From: Calliopum simillimum
Lineage: Eukaryota > Arthropoda > Insecta > Diptera > Lauxaniidae
Assembly (NCBI GenBank): GCA_951812925.1
Contig: OX638368.1
Span: 161,496,492-161,560,491 of the forward strand
DNA length: 64,000 nt
Direction of reading: 5' to 3'
In this document: positions 12,122 to 24,746 of the stretch, piece by piece
Layout of the letters: each line of letters starts with the position of its first letter
Position numbering within the stretch: the first letter of the stretch is position 1
Program-made: the position numbers and the translations under genes
Notes under the pieces: generated by a model
The model's input: the letters and a program-made list of their open reading frames with translations, nothing else
What the model was told of the DNA's origin: nothing
Databases searched by the model: none

Positions 12122-12603
12122 AATTTTGTTGAACAAGCACCTATTTTGATCCGACATGGTTCATTTTGTTCGATATTGAATTTAGAAAAAAACCAACACT
12201 GTTTTTTGAAAAAGTGCAGAAACAATTCAAAACAAAAATGTTAATTATTGATGTATTTATCAATTCTAAATACGAATCCGGCCTCAAAATCAATCTGTTA
12301 TCTATGGTTTTTTAGATATCCTCATCATAAAATTCAAAAAACACGATTTTCGGGGTCATATGGACACACCTGTCTTGTACGATAAAAAGAGTTTCCCAAA
12401 TGCCTCCAAGAACCAAAATCAGAATATACAAATCATTTAAAATGACTATCTTTGTTTTAAACTGCTTGCACTTTTGTTTTCCAAAAACTATTTTTCGACC
12501 TGTGTTTGAAAACTGCATAAGTCTAAAATGTTGATTTTTTTCGATTTAATTACGAACAAAATTGGCCATGTCGAATAGAAATCGGTGTTTGTTCAACAAA
12601 ATA
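12122..12603. repeat. Inverted-repeat element, TTTTGTTGAACAA family
   Basis: The left arm (about 12122-12185) containing ATTTTGTTGAACAAGCACC pairs with the right arm (about 12530-12603) containing GGTGTTTGTTCAACAAAAT. The interior holds a block, AATCCGGCCTCAAAATC, followed by TCTATGGTTTTTTAGATAT and ACACGATTTTCGGGGTCATA, which recurs in diverged form near 17780-17870 and 47225-47300. It is non-coding. I cannot assign the superfamily. Confidence 0.55.
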
Positions 12604-15600
12604 AGATATTAAAGCTTTTTGTTACCTTATTTGCCTGCATTATTTGATTTCAGTCAAAGCTACAGCAAAACTAGCTAACGAACAAGAGTCGCCCCCAATC
12701 AATTTTAGAAAACACTCGGGTTAAAATCGCAACCATGCATTCTGCCATTTTCTTTTGTACCTACTTCGGAAGTGCTCTTATTCGAAGGGTTTTTTGTTTT
12801 TATTCCAAATCGTTTGCTTGTTGATAATATTGAGGAAATTTCCTTACTGTTTTCATTAATGACTCATAAAGAAAATTTTTCGCGACAGTTGTATAATTTC
12901 ATACATATTTTTTCGCAAGTTTTCCTCATGTTTTGTATATGAAATAGAAAATTCATTTATAACACTGTGCTATAATTGGAAATAGTTTTTTAAGAGTGAT
13001 GGGTACTAGTAAGAGTTTAGTGATACATGTTCGTAATTCATTTTAACGTTTGAGGGGGACAAACTACTACCGCAGAATGTGCAGAAAATTGTTAATAAGA
13101 TTTTTTATTTTTCGTTATAGTTAATGTTACTCATACGACGTGTTGCGCGTGATTGAGTAGCAAATAATTTTGAAATGGCATTAACTTTTGCAAATATGAT
13201 AAATTTTAATCTTTTTAAATGTTAGAATTTTGGACAAGTACATTGTAATTATTTTAATATTTGTTTATAAAAGTATGACAGCTAGTATCACAGACGCAAA
13301 AGTAAATTGTAAGCCTTGTCTGTCATAAATAGCTGATTTAGCAAGCGTATGCCAAGCACGAGGAAGAATTTTTCTTAAGGACAGATGTATGTGGAATTCT
13401 TTAATACAAAAACAAGAATAGAAGTATTCCATTACATTTCAGAAAATATGATTTTCTACTGTTGCCCATATCTAAAATCAAAATGCAAAAAAAAAAAAAA
13501 TCCAACGACATGCGTTCAAAAAAACTTAACAGCTAAACAACGACGGGCAAACATTTGAACAGATAGCGGATATCATAAATATTTGTATGAAGCGAATATA
13601 ACAATTAGCGTGCTATAAAACGGTTGGATTTTCGCTAAATTCTACACATACATACATACATAACTGGGTCAGCTAGATATTTTAATAACTGCGCGGATCA
13701 AACGTCCGAGGCTTGGTATTTCATTACACCATAGAACGCGTGATGGCCATCAGCCGTCAGAACGATTATCATTTAATGCGGTGCTGTAAACTCAAAGTGA
13801 TACCGAATGGAAAGCGCGACTAAACAAACCCTCCTGCTGCTATAAATGTGGATAGGAACTCTGCTACACCAATTTAAACAACACATAAAACACTTGATTC
13901 TTTCGCGTGCTTGTGCTAAAATATTTTCATATGATTCCACATGCAGCTGTCAATGACACTTGGCGATTTGGTCTCATAATATGAGTGGTAAATTTTAATT
14001 TTTGCTCCATCATAACAAAACGATTTTCACTCTGAACGCCAGACGCTTGAATGCTTATGACAGCTCATTCAAAGGGCGACGACAGACTTTACCCATTTCT
14101 AAATTTAGATTTTGTGTGACGCATTTAATTTCATTTGTGCGATACAATGCAAATTAAATTCATACAAAATCATGTGAAAGCGCCTTAAAATCAAATTGGC
14201 TTTTGCACGCCAAAGAGTGGCGAATGAATGCTCCATTGGAACCCGTACCTTTCTCCTATCTATCAATTCGTGCCAACGCCATTGACTTCGCCAAAAACGG
14301 TTTAATGACGTCTACCTTAACTTCCAGTCAATGACAACAGAGTGGCACGACTTAAATCCTGCTAATGACATCAGGTATTCCACGCATGTCACGTCAAATT
14401 CAAGTTGCGCGCTCCACCTACTCTTGCCTGTTGGCTCCAAATGGAACGAAAACAATACATTTTGAGTTATGTTGTCTGGCGTGGTAGGTAACTGGTAAAA
14501 AGGTGCTAAAATGATGCTAATGACAGGCGTCATCGTTGTTTTTGCTGTTGCTGCTGTCATTGTTAACGTACCAACAAATGCTGAGTTATTGACAGAATCA
14601 TTTAGGCAAATTGCACAAGTATTGTATTTGCAAAATAGAATTCCTCACGATTAGTGCACAAAAATTTGACGAAATTCTATCATTAAGACGAAAGGAAAGA
14701 GAAAAATATATTAAAGAAAGTAAAAGTAAAATCAATAAACTACCCCCGTAATGGATATTTAGATGGAGTTTTTTGCTGAAACACTTTCTTCGAAGAAAAT
14801 TCGTCGTTATTACTACAAAGTTTAATATATTAGCAAAAAATCAAAAATTTTAAAAATTCAAAATGAACACACTCTTCATGAACGGTATTTAAAGAATAAA
14901 ATTGGGAACATATTTCGATTTCGACGAGCAGATTGCCAAATCAAAACAAAAGAAATCAGATTAACTGGGGAGTAACACGACGTAAACAGCATGGTGTATG
15001 CAATATCTGACTGTAATTAGCTACAGTGCTGAAACCTAAGCGATGGTGTTGATTTTTCCATTCATTTGTTGTAAACGCCATTCATTTAGCATTGCAATTG
15101 AGCATTTTGCGGTCAAATGATCTAATGTATGTCAGAATCCGTTCAGTTGTTTGGTCATTGTTTATTCATTTTGTTGGTCAACCAAAAACTGACTGCTAAA
15201 CAAACCAAGTCAACAGTAGTTAACCACTAAAATGCAATGCAAAGTGATTCTGTAAAAAAAGCGATAAAAATCATTTTTGCAAAATTGTTGTTTAGGTTTT
15301 TTTGTGTTTGTTGGTTTTCTGTTATTACTGGCTGTATGTACGTATATTAGGGTGGCCTTAAAATCTCTTTTTTTTTGTTGTCGAATTTCAATAAAGAATG
15401 TTGACAAATCGGCTCTAAATGTCGAAAAAACAAAAGTTCCTTGGATCGAGATCAGACAGCACACTTTGAGCAAAGTTGCGCTCAAAGCAGCGCGTTTGTT
15501 TTGATACGGTGTAGAACGATTTGTATGAAAAATGGCAATGCGATCACAGTAAAAACATTGCGATGCTAGAACTGTGGCGTTATGGTGCTTTGGAAGTGAA

Positions 15601-16129
15601 ACTCTATTTGTTTTAAAATGCCCTTCTACCAAATTATCAAAATTTACCATATGGTTCAATAAAGTTTTACAGAAAAAAATATGAATATTTCATGTTGGAC
15701 ACATAAAAGTTATTGAGTCGGAATTTTTACCCAGCTTTCTTAAAATTTTTTTTGTCTTCTCTTCTTATACGAGCTAAAATTGTATGTATGTACTTTTGTT
15801 TGGAACGGGAAAAACTTTTTCTCGAATACGGCTGTAGCGATTTTAATGACTCTTCGGACAAAGTTAGACATTAGCATACAATGAAGATTGGGCTAAGCTT
15901 GGACTTTGTAATTACTTACACAGCAACACTTTGTTGATTGTTTTTAACCAGTCCAAAAGTTTTCTAAATGGTTTTACATAATATTTTATACCGAAATTTG
16001 ATAATAACTATCAAATGAAATATGGGCTTATGTCGGCGAATCAAATATTTGAAATTATTAAGCATGCTATTTTATTTAATAATTTATTTTTGAATTTATG
16101 CTATTGATCTCATTTTTAACTGCGCTTAT
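12604..16129 (+). other. Intron segment; TE-poor block around 13680-14600
   Basis: Mostly AT-rich. ACAT microsatellite sits near 13648-13664 and an A run near 13488-13501. From about 13680 to 14600 the sequence is more complex and richer in CpG, and has no detectable repeat structure. A fragment of the repeat family seen at 58127-59335 lies at about 15756-15950 (CTTCTCTTCTTATACGAG, TTTGGAACGGG). Confidence 0.45.
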
Positions 16130-16215
16130 CAGGGCCGTGTTTAGGCATAGGCTACAGCCTAGGGGCCCGCACCACAAAGGGGCCCACACCACAACAGGAT
16201 CGAAACAAAAAAAAA

Positions 16216-17015
16216 CTAGTAAGGGTGTTACCTTTGGTCTGGCCACACATTAAATACCCTACACAGCAGTATTTTGAAAATTTTGCTAATATGGGAGGTG
16301 CCACTCCCTCCGAATTCACCCAGGTTTTTCGCAGAGTTTGCTTTTACAGTTTTTAGCATTTAAGTGAAATTTGGTTGGATTATCTGAAAAAATGTTTTCA
16401 GAATAACGTTTTGAAGCTTTTGCTTATATGGAAGGAGCTACGCCCTCTTGTCCGATTTTATCCAGTTTTTGCTTAAAGCTTGCATTTATAGTTTTTAGTG
16501 TCTGAGTCAAATTTAGTTCGATTATCTCTAAAAACGTTTTCAGTACAGCGTTTTGAAGCTTTTGCTTATATAAGAGGTGCCACGCCCTCTTGTCCGAATC
16601 CGACCAGCTTTTGCTCAGAGCTTGCGTTTACAGTTCTTAGTATTTATGCGTATTTTGGTTGCATTGTTGTGAAAAATACTCCAAAATTTGCATTTTGAAG
16701 ATATTTTTTGTATGGGCGGTAGGCGTGTCCGTTGACCGATTTTGCTCATTTTCAATCTCCCGAACTAACTTTGACGACGGAGGCAGTGTTTCAAATTTCA
16801 TTGAATTATCTTGCTTAGTTTTCCCAAAAAATGTATTTCCACACACAGCCAGCCACCCAGCCAGCCAGCCAGACAAACGGACATGGCTATATCGACTCAG
16901 GAGGTGACGCTGATCAAGAATATATATACTTTTCCATATCTGCCACGCCTCCTTCTCCGCGTTACAAACGGAAGGACAAAGTGAATATACCGGGTGTAGG
17001 GTATAAAAAAGAAAT
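16216..17015 (-). mobile_element. Helentron-like non-autonomous element, copy B (reverse orientation)
   Basis: Read on the minus strand it begins TTTTTTATACCCTACACC, passes a CTGG/CAGC-type microsatellite (16849-16872), then two to three GGGCGTGGC modules, and ends with a GGCCAGACCAAAGGTAACA hairpin region and terminal CTAG (16216-16219). It is nearly full length and aligns end to end with the copy at 52532-53170. The central microsatellite is also a feature of Drosophila DINE/Helentron elements. It lies inside the hAT-type element at 16130-19458, so it is younger than that insertion. Confidence 0.7.
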
Positions 17016-17654
17016 TTTATGTAACATAAAATAAAAAATTTTAGTTCAAAATTTTTATTTTAATGCAGCAGTGACCATTTTTTGGTTTATTCTCGCGAAA
17101 GAAGTTACGCTTCAAACATATTTATTACACATGTTTTCTAAGAATGTTGGCTATGGCCAGAGATGTCAATCACAAATGTTTCAGTACACAGTACATCAAG
17201 TGTGAGCCGGGAGTGAAATTTTGTTTCGAAAAAGTTACTTTCGATAACTTTAAAAAGTTAGTAAGTGATAAATAGGGCTAATACATACATACATATTTGC
17301 GTAATAATTTTTTAAATAATTTATAAAAACTTTTTTATTATTGCTCGGGAAAATAAACTAATGTAGAAATGATTTTTTTTTAATTTTTAAATGTTTGAAA
17401 TTCTATATTTTATGGAATTAAATGTAGATTAATTTAAAAAATAAATTTATTTAAAACTATTAATCTTCAAGGTATGAAGCCGATCGCAAAGTTAGGTAAA
17501 AATATTTTATGTTTTAATTTTTTTTTCTTAATTGTTGGTTTATTAAGTAAACATTTTTGGAGTCATATTTTCTAACTGATTTGGGGTCGCTGAACATGAA
17601 AATCGCAACTTTTTTACGTTGAGTGCAGGCAAAATAGATAAAAAAAGTCTTCTA

Positions 17655-18130
17655 TATCTAATTTTGTTGAACATTTCGATCGGTCACAGCTCATTTTGTT
17701 CGTAATTGAATTTAAAAAAAAGCAAAGCTTTTAGATTTATGCAGTTTTTAAAAAAGGTTGAATAACGGTTTGTTTTTGTCGGTGCTAAATGTGAATCTGG
17801 CCCCAGAAACGGTCTATCACGTATGGTAACCTAAAAGTTAAAAAAAAACATGATTTTTAAGGTTATATAGAAAAATCACGAAATTAGTTATTTGGCTTTT
17901 GCCTATTAAATGCATCATTTAGTACTTTTTTTCGTCTTCAAGATGAACTATAAAGCGGTTTTAAATCATTTTTCTGGTAAAAGTCTTGATCATTTGAAAA
18001 TTTCACCATAAAAGTTAAAATCGTATGTGGTCATAACTTTTTAAAGAAAAATCACACAAGACCCTTCATAACTAATTTTGAAAACAAAAAGCTGTACTAA
18101 ATGATGCATTTAATAGAAAAGAGCAAAACA
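17655..18130. repeat. Dispersed repeat related to the element at 12122-12603
   Basis: Begins with ATTTTGTTGAACATTTCGATC and CATTTTGTTCGTAATTGAAT, matching the arm of the 12.1 kb element, and includes AATCTGGCCCCAGAAAC and GTCTATCACGTATGG. An internal inverted repeat, CTATTAAATGCATCATTTAG (about 17905) versus CTAAATGATGCATTTAATAG (about 18095), lies in its second half. The far boundary is uncertain. Confidence 0.4.
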
Positions 18131-18250
18131 ATTTCGTACGTCTTCTATACATAATCATAAAAGATCAGTTCATAGCTCATTTTGAAGAAGAACAGAACTT
18201 AATAAAGCATTTAATAAGAAACAGCCAAAAAATTCCATGCGTCCAATATA

Positions 18251-18560
18251 GACCTGGTCACGGGACAAATTTTTAAGGTCCGGCCCGATACTACCATATT
18301 ATTACATATTCAGACTTTTTTATAATTTAAAAAAATTTTAGTTTATTGAAAAGCCAAACATTATACATGAAGTGCTTATTTGAGTTTTTTGGTCGAATCT
18401 AATAAGACGATTTGTTTGGTTTGGTCATTCTTATCCTCACATTTAAAAATTATTATACATGCTTTTATGTAAGAACAGAACTTTTTCCAAGCTTATGCTT
18501 CTCAACCTTCCCGTGATTTACGGGCCTCTAATGTTCGGGCTTTTTTGTAACGCCCAGGTC
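18251..18560. mobile_element. Small inverted-terminal element (MITE)
   Basis: Ends GACCTGGTCACGGG and GTAACGCCCAGGTC are short imperfect inverted repeats; inside them GGCCCGATAC and GTTCGGGC form a second pairing. About 310 bp, non-coding. No clear target duplication, so the superfamily is undetermined. Confidence 0.4.
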
Positions 18561-19466
18561 CACACGAAGCTGGCATAAAACTCGATTTATGCCCTTCGAA
18601 AACTACAAAAAATTAATTTCTGCAACAAAATTTTAAGATAGTTTTGCACGGAGAAAAATACGCATCATAATTTTTACTCCACTCGGGTAGTCAAAAAATT
18701 AAAGTAATCAACACTAAATTTCAAATTACGTAAGAACTATGTATTTGATGGGTCCGTAAAGTCATTTACAAATAAAATGTAGTTAAATAATAAAGGAACA
18801 TTTACTCCAAATTGCCTACATTTGACTTTATGTTGAGCAATTTATACTTTCAAAAAAAAAAATGTGTGACCATTTTAAATTTATAATTCTAGTCAAAATA
18901 ACTTTATTTTTTTCACGCACAAAAATGAGTGTCATAATTGTCACCCCACTCGAGTAAGGTAAATATCATAAGAATATAGAATCATTTTGACTTTTATAAT
19001 TTTAGTAACAATTTCTATTTTTAGACAGACATTTACTTTGTATACAAATTTTATGCCTCTTCATCATATGCGTAAGTAGAGCAGAGGAAATGTATCTGCT
19101 TATCACACGGAAGGACCAGGTTTCATACCCTAGCGTGGTCAATTCGCTTTTTTGTTTTGTTTGATTTTTACAGTAAGGTAAATATCACGTCAATTTTTTA
19201 AAAAAAATTTCTGGCAAACATACATTCTGAATTGACTAAAACAGTAAGGTGAAATTTATTTCGGTGTGGAGTTGTCACTATTCTGATTTGAAATTCTGGT
19301 AAAATTTATGAAAAATACAGTAGCAAGTACTTTTTTTTTCTCTTTGTGGTGAAAAAAATTCAATTGGAGTTATTTTACAAGAGAGAATCCTATACTTTCA
19401 GATGGGGCCCGCAACACAAGTATAGCCTAGGGGCCTCCAAGTCCGAAATACGGCCCTGGCGCTTAT

Positions 19467-21075
19467 GATTAAAGTTAAATAAATTTGTAAATAAATTGCA
19501 AAGAAAAAGAAATCGTCTATAAACCAGGCTTAAAGAAACCTCATGAAGCCTATGCATAAAGCACACGCATGCAACATAGGACAAGGGGAGTGGCAATGGA
19601 AACTAAAAGCCAAAAGCAATGACTTGTGGTTTGGTTTGTAGGCAACATACTGCAAGCGATGACAATTATGATGATTCCGTTGACTTTGATTGTCTTGCGA
19701 GTAAAATTTGCGCAACCAAATTGCGCTGTTGCGATCTAACCGATTTGCTTTACCGCTGCAATTTATTTACTGTTGTTGGTTGTTGAAACTGTTAAGGTCT
19801 CGTTAACCGTTAACCGTTGCAATCAGCATCCGTACACGCGTAAGACTTTTAGCCTCAATTTAGACCTCAACGTAAACAATTTTATTAATACTCGTAATAC
19901 GTTTGTGTTTATGGTAAATGATTTGTGCAATCAAAAGAATCGCATTACAATGATGAAAACAAATACCTTGAGAGAACCACATTGCAGCTTTCATTCATTT
20001 TTCTTCGAATTTGTTTCAACTTTGAAACATTAATTTATGGCTTTTGTTTGAATTCCAACTTCTATTTTATATTTTGGTAATATTAGCAATAATTTGCAGC
20101 TCTTTTGAGAACCACGAAAGAACAATAAAAAAAACCCAAGAAGTGAAATGAGAAACCTTTTCTTTACATCATGCGTCTGTTCATCCATTTGTCTGGGTTG
20201 ATGGTTTATTTTTGCTTCAAAGTCTCCGCTTGGTTGTCGCGACAGTGGTGTCACTTTTTTAGCAATGAAGATTTATGTATTTTATCCATTTTCTGCCATT
20301 CGTTCATTTCACATCCATTTTTTTATTTAGCAATCAAATTAAATATCCAAAAGATATGCAAATTGGAAAAATACTCAAATAATATTTCGTTTTCAATTGA
20401 TTCTTTTTTCTGCATTGTGGCCTTATCATTTGATTTTCAGCGCACCATAAAAAGGATATGTCCTCACACAAAGATATTAAGGCTTTTCTGCAGGTTTTTG
20501 TATATTTTATTTTATCTCCTATATATAGGTGGATCATTAAAAATAATACAATGTTAGAAAATTCTGACCTCAGATTCTAGACAGGATATTACTTGAAAAA
20601 TAATACGCAGCAATTAATTAAAGAAATGTTGACTACAAAAAAAATGGTCCTCTCGCTCACTTTATGCCTCAGAGTTAATTCTGAAAGAATATTTTTAGCA
20701 AAGAAATTTATCCATTATCTATATATTTTCGGCATTTTACCTTATCTTCCTCGAGATTGGCAACTCTTCAGTAGAGCTAAAAAACTCCTACTGCTTCTCA
20801 ATAATATGGCTGAATTTCGTTGATCAGTGTTGAAATAACATTAAGCTGTCGGCTGCCAAACTGATTTAGTTTTTATGGTTTGCAACACTTTACTCCACAA
20901 ATGGCGGCAAATTTAAATATTGCTGGAGTTATGGGACAGTCTTATATTTCTGAAACTAAAAATCATAGACACATCGCGATTACACCAAAGATGCGTATTT
21001 AAATTTATGACTAAAATCCTGGAAAATTGGTCAAAAGTCCACTGATATACACATATTGGGTTTTTCGGCTGTTAT
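19467..21075 (+). other. Intron segment without recognised gene
   Basis: AT-rich single-copy-looking intron. No repeats with clear ends, no microsatellite of note and no reading frame with a recognisable domain. Confidence 0.4.
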
Positions 21076-21164
21076 ATTGGGGGTTATCGTGAATAAATAT
21101 TCAAACTCTCTCTATTGCAGTTTAAGAAAATTCCCCAGGAATCTTGATTCACGATAACCCCCAT
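21076..21164. mobile_element. 89-bp MITE of the ATTGGG...CCCAT family
   Basis: Terminal inverted repeats ATTGGGGGTTATCGTGAAT and ATTCACGATAACCCCCAT surround about 50 bp. A second, more diverged copy is at 36301-36397, and a 0.9 kb element with related ends is at 28062-28954. Flanks look like TTATA on either side, but the exact duplication is ambiguous because the ends are themselves AT-rich. Confidence 0.7.
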
Positions 21165-22430
21165 TATAAATGTTTAAGTTTTGTGTAAAGTTTCTCAAAT
21201 AGCAGTTGTATTTAATTTTGAATGAAAACCTTTTAAGTCCCTTGGTTCTCTGCATTTCTGTTGTACGTAAATTTAGCAAATCATTTTTGTCGTTTTTTCT
21301 TTTGTGTGACATTGTGATTTTTATTCACCCTTTGAAATTTTTTATTTTTTTAAAAAAGTGAAACTGATTTTGTAATAGCTATTTATTGGTTGTGTTTGTG
21401 TAACTTGAGCTCTAAGGGAATGAGCGGAAACTTTTCTATCAGAAACTTTTCGGTCAGAAACTTTTTCTTTGTATCAAAATGAGAAAACATCAAAGACATT
21501 ATTTTTCAGGATTTATTGACCGTCGCTAATGGCAACCTTTTTTCACTTCGTCCTCTCGTGTGTTCGCCATAATAAGTTTAGAAAATGAATGGTCATTACT
21601 ATCACAATAATAACAGACAAGTATCCTTTGGCATAATAATTTTGGTGTTGCTGTTGTTGTTGCGGTGTGTGTCCTCCTAGTTGTCCTTTCTTTATCTGTT
21701 TTTGACATGCTAAAAAAACCACTAACTATTCACTCTGGCAACAATTTCAACTGGAAGATCATTAATTTAAATTTATGGTTTTCTCGGTTTGCCTGCCGCA
21801 GTAGCAGCATCTCTCAAACCGGTGGCGCTTATATGATGTGACGCATTTGGATGTATTTTCCAAAAGTTAAATTTTCACAAGCTTGAGTAATTACTGTATT
21901 GTAAGAAATTTGATTTAAAAATAGATGAAAATCGATCTTTGCAAATATACATATGACTAAAAGCTCAATTAAAAAAAAAATTTATTTTCGTTATACTTAT
22001 AGTTGTCATTTAAATTTTTTTTAATTGTCTAGGTACGCCTAAATTATACGTAAGCGATAAACTACTTAATTTTTTTTTTATAAAAATCTTTATTTCCTTG
22101 ACATACAAATTCATTGAATTCCTAATGCATTACATCATACATGTGCTTATTTTTAAAAATTTGAAATTTTCAAAATTTCTTCTCGTCACGTTTATAAATA
22201 ATGGACTGACTGAATTTTCCAGCATCTCGGCATGTTGCTAGTTGTCTTTATAGCAATCATAAAACGTCGATGCCCAACTGACGATTGAAATTTAAACGAT
22301 ACCACACAAGCATTCAGGCAAAACAACATCTGTCCTAATAGGAAAATTAGCGATAGATGACGAACCGATGAATAATTAAAATAAAGACACATAGTTCTCT
22401 CTACTTGTTAGAATTTCTTCACATCTTGAC
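21165..22430 (+). other. Intron segment without recognised gene
   Basis: AT-rich, with a short TTG repeat near 21650 and several T and A runs between 21970 and 22090. Nothing coding or repetitive with definable ends was seen. Confidence 0.4.
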
Positions 22431-22434
22431 AATT

Positions 22435-22691
22435 GAGGAGTGGCCGTACCAAAGGGCCTAAGTACCATTTCGAGGCAAAAGTAGTGTCATAATATGAAAC
22501 GGGTGTTATTTTGTTAGAAATTAATAAAATTGTTTTCTGTTTTCACTTAAAACTTTCTTGATTGTGTGAAATTAATGTCATTATGTTGAAAAAATTATAA
22601 CAGTCAAATAACCAACTATAAAGCACATAACAATTATGACATTACTTCTGCCTCGAAATGGTACTTAGGCCCTTTGGTACGGCCACTCCTC
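22435..22691. mobile_element. Foldback MITE, GAGGAGTGGCC termini
   Basis: The outer ~60 bp on each side are almost perfect inverted repeats, from GAGGAGTGGCCGTACCAAAG to CTTTGGTACGGCCACTCCTC, and include CGAGGCAAAAGTAGTGTCAT. AATT occurs directly at both edges (22431-22434 and 22692-22695) and may be a 4-bp duplication, but AATT is palindromic, so it could also be the tip of the repeat. Interior sequence (TTTTCTGTTTTCAC) is shared with the element at 23558-26210. Confidence 0.75.
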
Positions 22692-23986
22692 AATTGGTGA
22701 GTTGCCCCACCGATAAGAGGCAAAAGTAACCAAGGAAATGGCTTCATTGGTACATGTGCTGGGTAAAGGTTTTGAAAAATACACATTTTTCTTTTGAATC
22801 CCTATATCTATTTCCTTTATATATGAAAAATTCTAATATTTTTAAATTCATTGAGCAAATTTTGAACTTAATGTCTTCTTGTGATTTCCAAATGGGTTTT
22901 GCTTCTGGCACACATTTCAAAGTGTTGAGTCGACGTTTGCTTCTTGTTGTTGTTGCATTTGTTGAAATTATGCGCTATTTACAGACTTTAATGTTGCATT
23001 TTTGCTTCCTTTAAGGGATGCATAGATTTGTATGTACGCCGCCTCGTACGTTTGTGTTCTTCTGCATTATACATACTTGAACAAGTGTTGTTGGGCGCCG
23101 CAATGGCTCATATTACAAAAACATTCATTATGTTTTGCAACATTGTGTCTGCATCTGCATTTGATTTTATTCAGCTTTTCATACAGTAAATCACTCCACT
23201 TCATTGAGGTTGTTAATTATTCCTACAAATAATTTCAATTTTGCAATTTAGAATAAAAGGAAATATTTTCATCCACCCGTAATAGATTGTTTTTATACCC
23301 TGCACTAAGAGTATATTCATTTTGTCCTTTGTTCGCAGAGAAAGAGACGTGACAGCTATTTGGGTTTCTTGTCTTAGATATATTCTTAATCAGTGCGACC
23401 TGAGTCATAATATCCATGTCTGTCTATCCGCGAAAATAATTTTTATGGGAATTTTGTACGCTGCCTACGTCGTTAAATTTAGTTCGAGGTATTGGAAATG
23501 GGCGAAACTTGAATAGAACGACCTATGCAACTATTAACTTCTAAACGATATATTTATGAGCCATTCAAAATGACGATGGTGCATCTCCAAAACTAGGCAA
23601 AAGTAATGTCGTTACATTAATTGGCTGACATCTTAACAAAATGTCAAAATGATGAATAAAAATTGATTTCTGTTTTCACGAAAAATTTACTTTAGTGATG
23701 AGCAAAATAAGTATTGGTCTTGCGTCTTGTTCTCGCTAATTTTGCGAGACCAAGACCAACACCAAAATGCTGATATTTTTGCAAGACCACGACCAAGACT
23801 GCTATGGTCAGCTATGGTCTTGGTCTTGCTCACGATAATTGTCAAGACCAAGACTGCTGTCAGTCTTGCTAATTTATAGTCAAAAGTTGTTTCACGCCCG
23901 TTTTGAAGATAAAATCATCTCTCGATTTGAATTTTGGCATTTTAAAAACCCAACTGCTTTGTAAAAATATGGTTTTGAATACTCAA

Positions 23987-24613
23987 TGGCGCATATTCAT
24001 AGTCAAAATAAAGCATACTTTAAGATCAGTAGAGTATGCTTTTAAATAGAGTATGCTTTAAGTCATTCATAGTCGGTTTGAAGCAACGTCTAACGCTTAA
24101 AGTAAACTTCAACTTTAAAATAGAGAAAAGCTGTTGCTAAACCAGTTAGCAATCTGTCAAAATGAAGAAAAATTCCACTTTATGAAAATTTTCAGTGTGT
24201 TGAAATTATATTTTTGTGGAAAACAATAGCAAAATGCTTCATTTTAGAAAATTGCAAGAGGTTTTGATATAAAATATTTTTTATTTAATATTTTATAGTT
24301 GAAAACGATTTGAAAAAGCTACAGCGCATTGTTTCATTGTTGCTTAAAAATATATAAGAAAATTTCTGTCCCGGTAGAAGCTCTCTCAAATTTTCGGTTT
24401 CTTGGAAGCTATAACTCGCTCAGTTGATTTTTTCTCTCTGTTTTTGCAATGAGTTACCATATTGAATTGTTTTCTGCTCTACATAGTCGCTTCTACGTAG
24501 AAGCATGCTCTAAACTGACTATGATAGTACATAACAGAATTAAAGTATGCTCTATCTCTTTAGTATTTTGCTAACAGAAGCCGGCTTTTATGAGGGACTA
24601 TGGTTATGCGTCA
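23987..24613. mobile_element. Small inverted-terminal element inside the hAT MITE
   Basis: Absent from the sister hAT MITE at 7791-8230, which reads straight through from GAATACTCAATAAAA. Ends TGGCGCATATTCATAGTC and GACTATGGTTATGCGTCA are imperfect inverted repeats. The interior has repeated AGTATGCTTTAA-type motifs near both ends (24010-24060 and 24540-24560). Non-coding. Confidence 0.6.
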
Positions 24614-24746
24614 AAATCTCTGAAAATTTTTTCAAGACCAAGACTTTATGAGCAAGATCAAGACCAAGACTCAATATCAAAACCAAGACCAAGACCAAGG
24701 CTCAATGTGCACGAACAAGACCAAGACCAAGGCTCAATGTGCAATG

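Larger units (their letters stand above)
16130..19458. mobile_element. 3.3 kb hAT-type element, non-coding, with nested insertions
   Basis: The left end starts CAGGGCCGTGTTTAGG and the right end finishes CCGAAATACGGCCCTG. A perfect 8-bp duplication GCGCTTAT flanks it (16122-16129, 19459-19466). CAGGG termini plus 8-bp duplication are diagnostic of hAT. The subterminal GCCTAGGGGCCCGCA is also inverted at the right end. No hAT transposase domain is visible. The interior contains a Helentron-like copy (16216-17015), an inverted-repeat family piece (about 17655-18130), a small element (18251-18560) and internal near-direct repeats containing CACTCGAGTAAGGTAAATAT (18660-19290). Confidence 0.85.

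Noticed and set aside
15210..15659. 149-codon open frame on the - strand
   Set aside because: No domain or splice context; composition rich in Lys/Asn/Thr as expected from AT-rich DNA.
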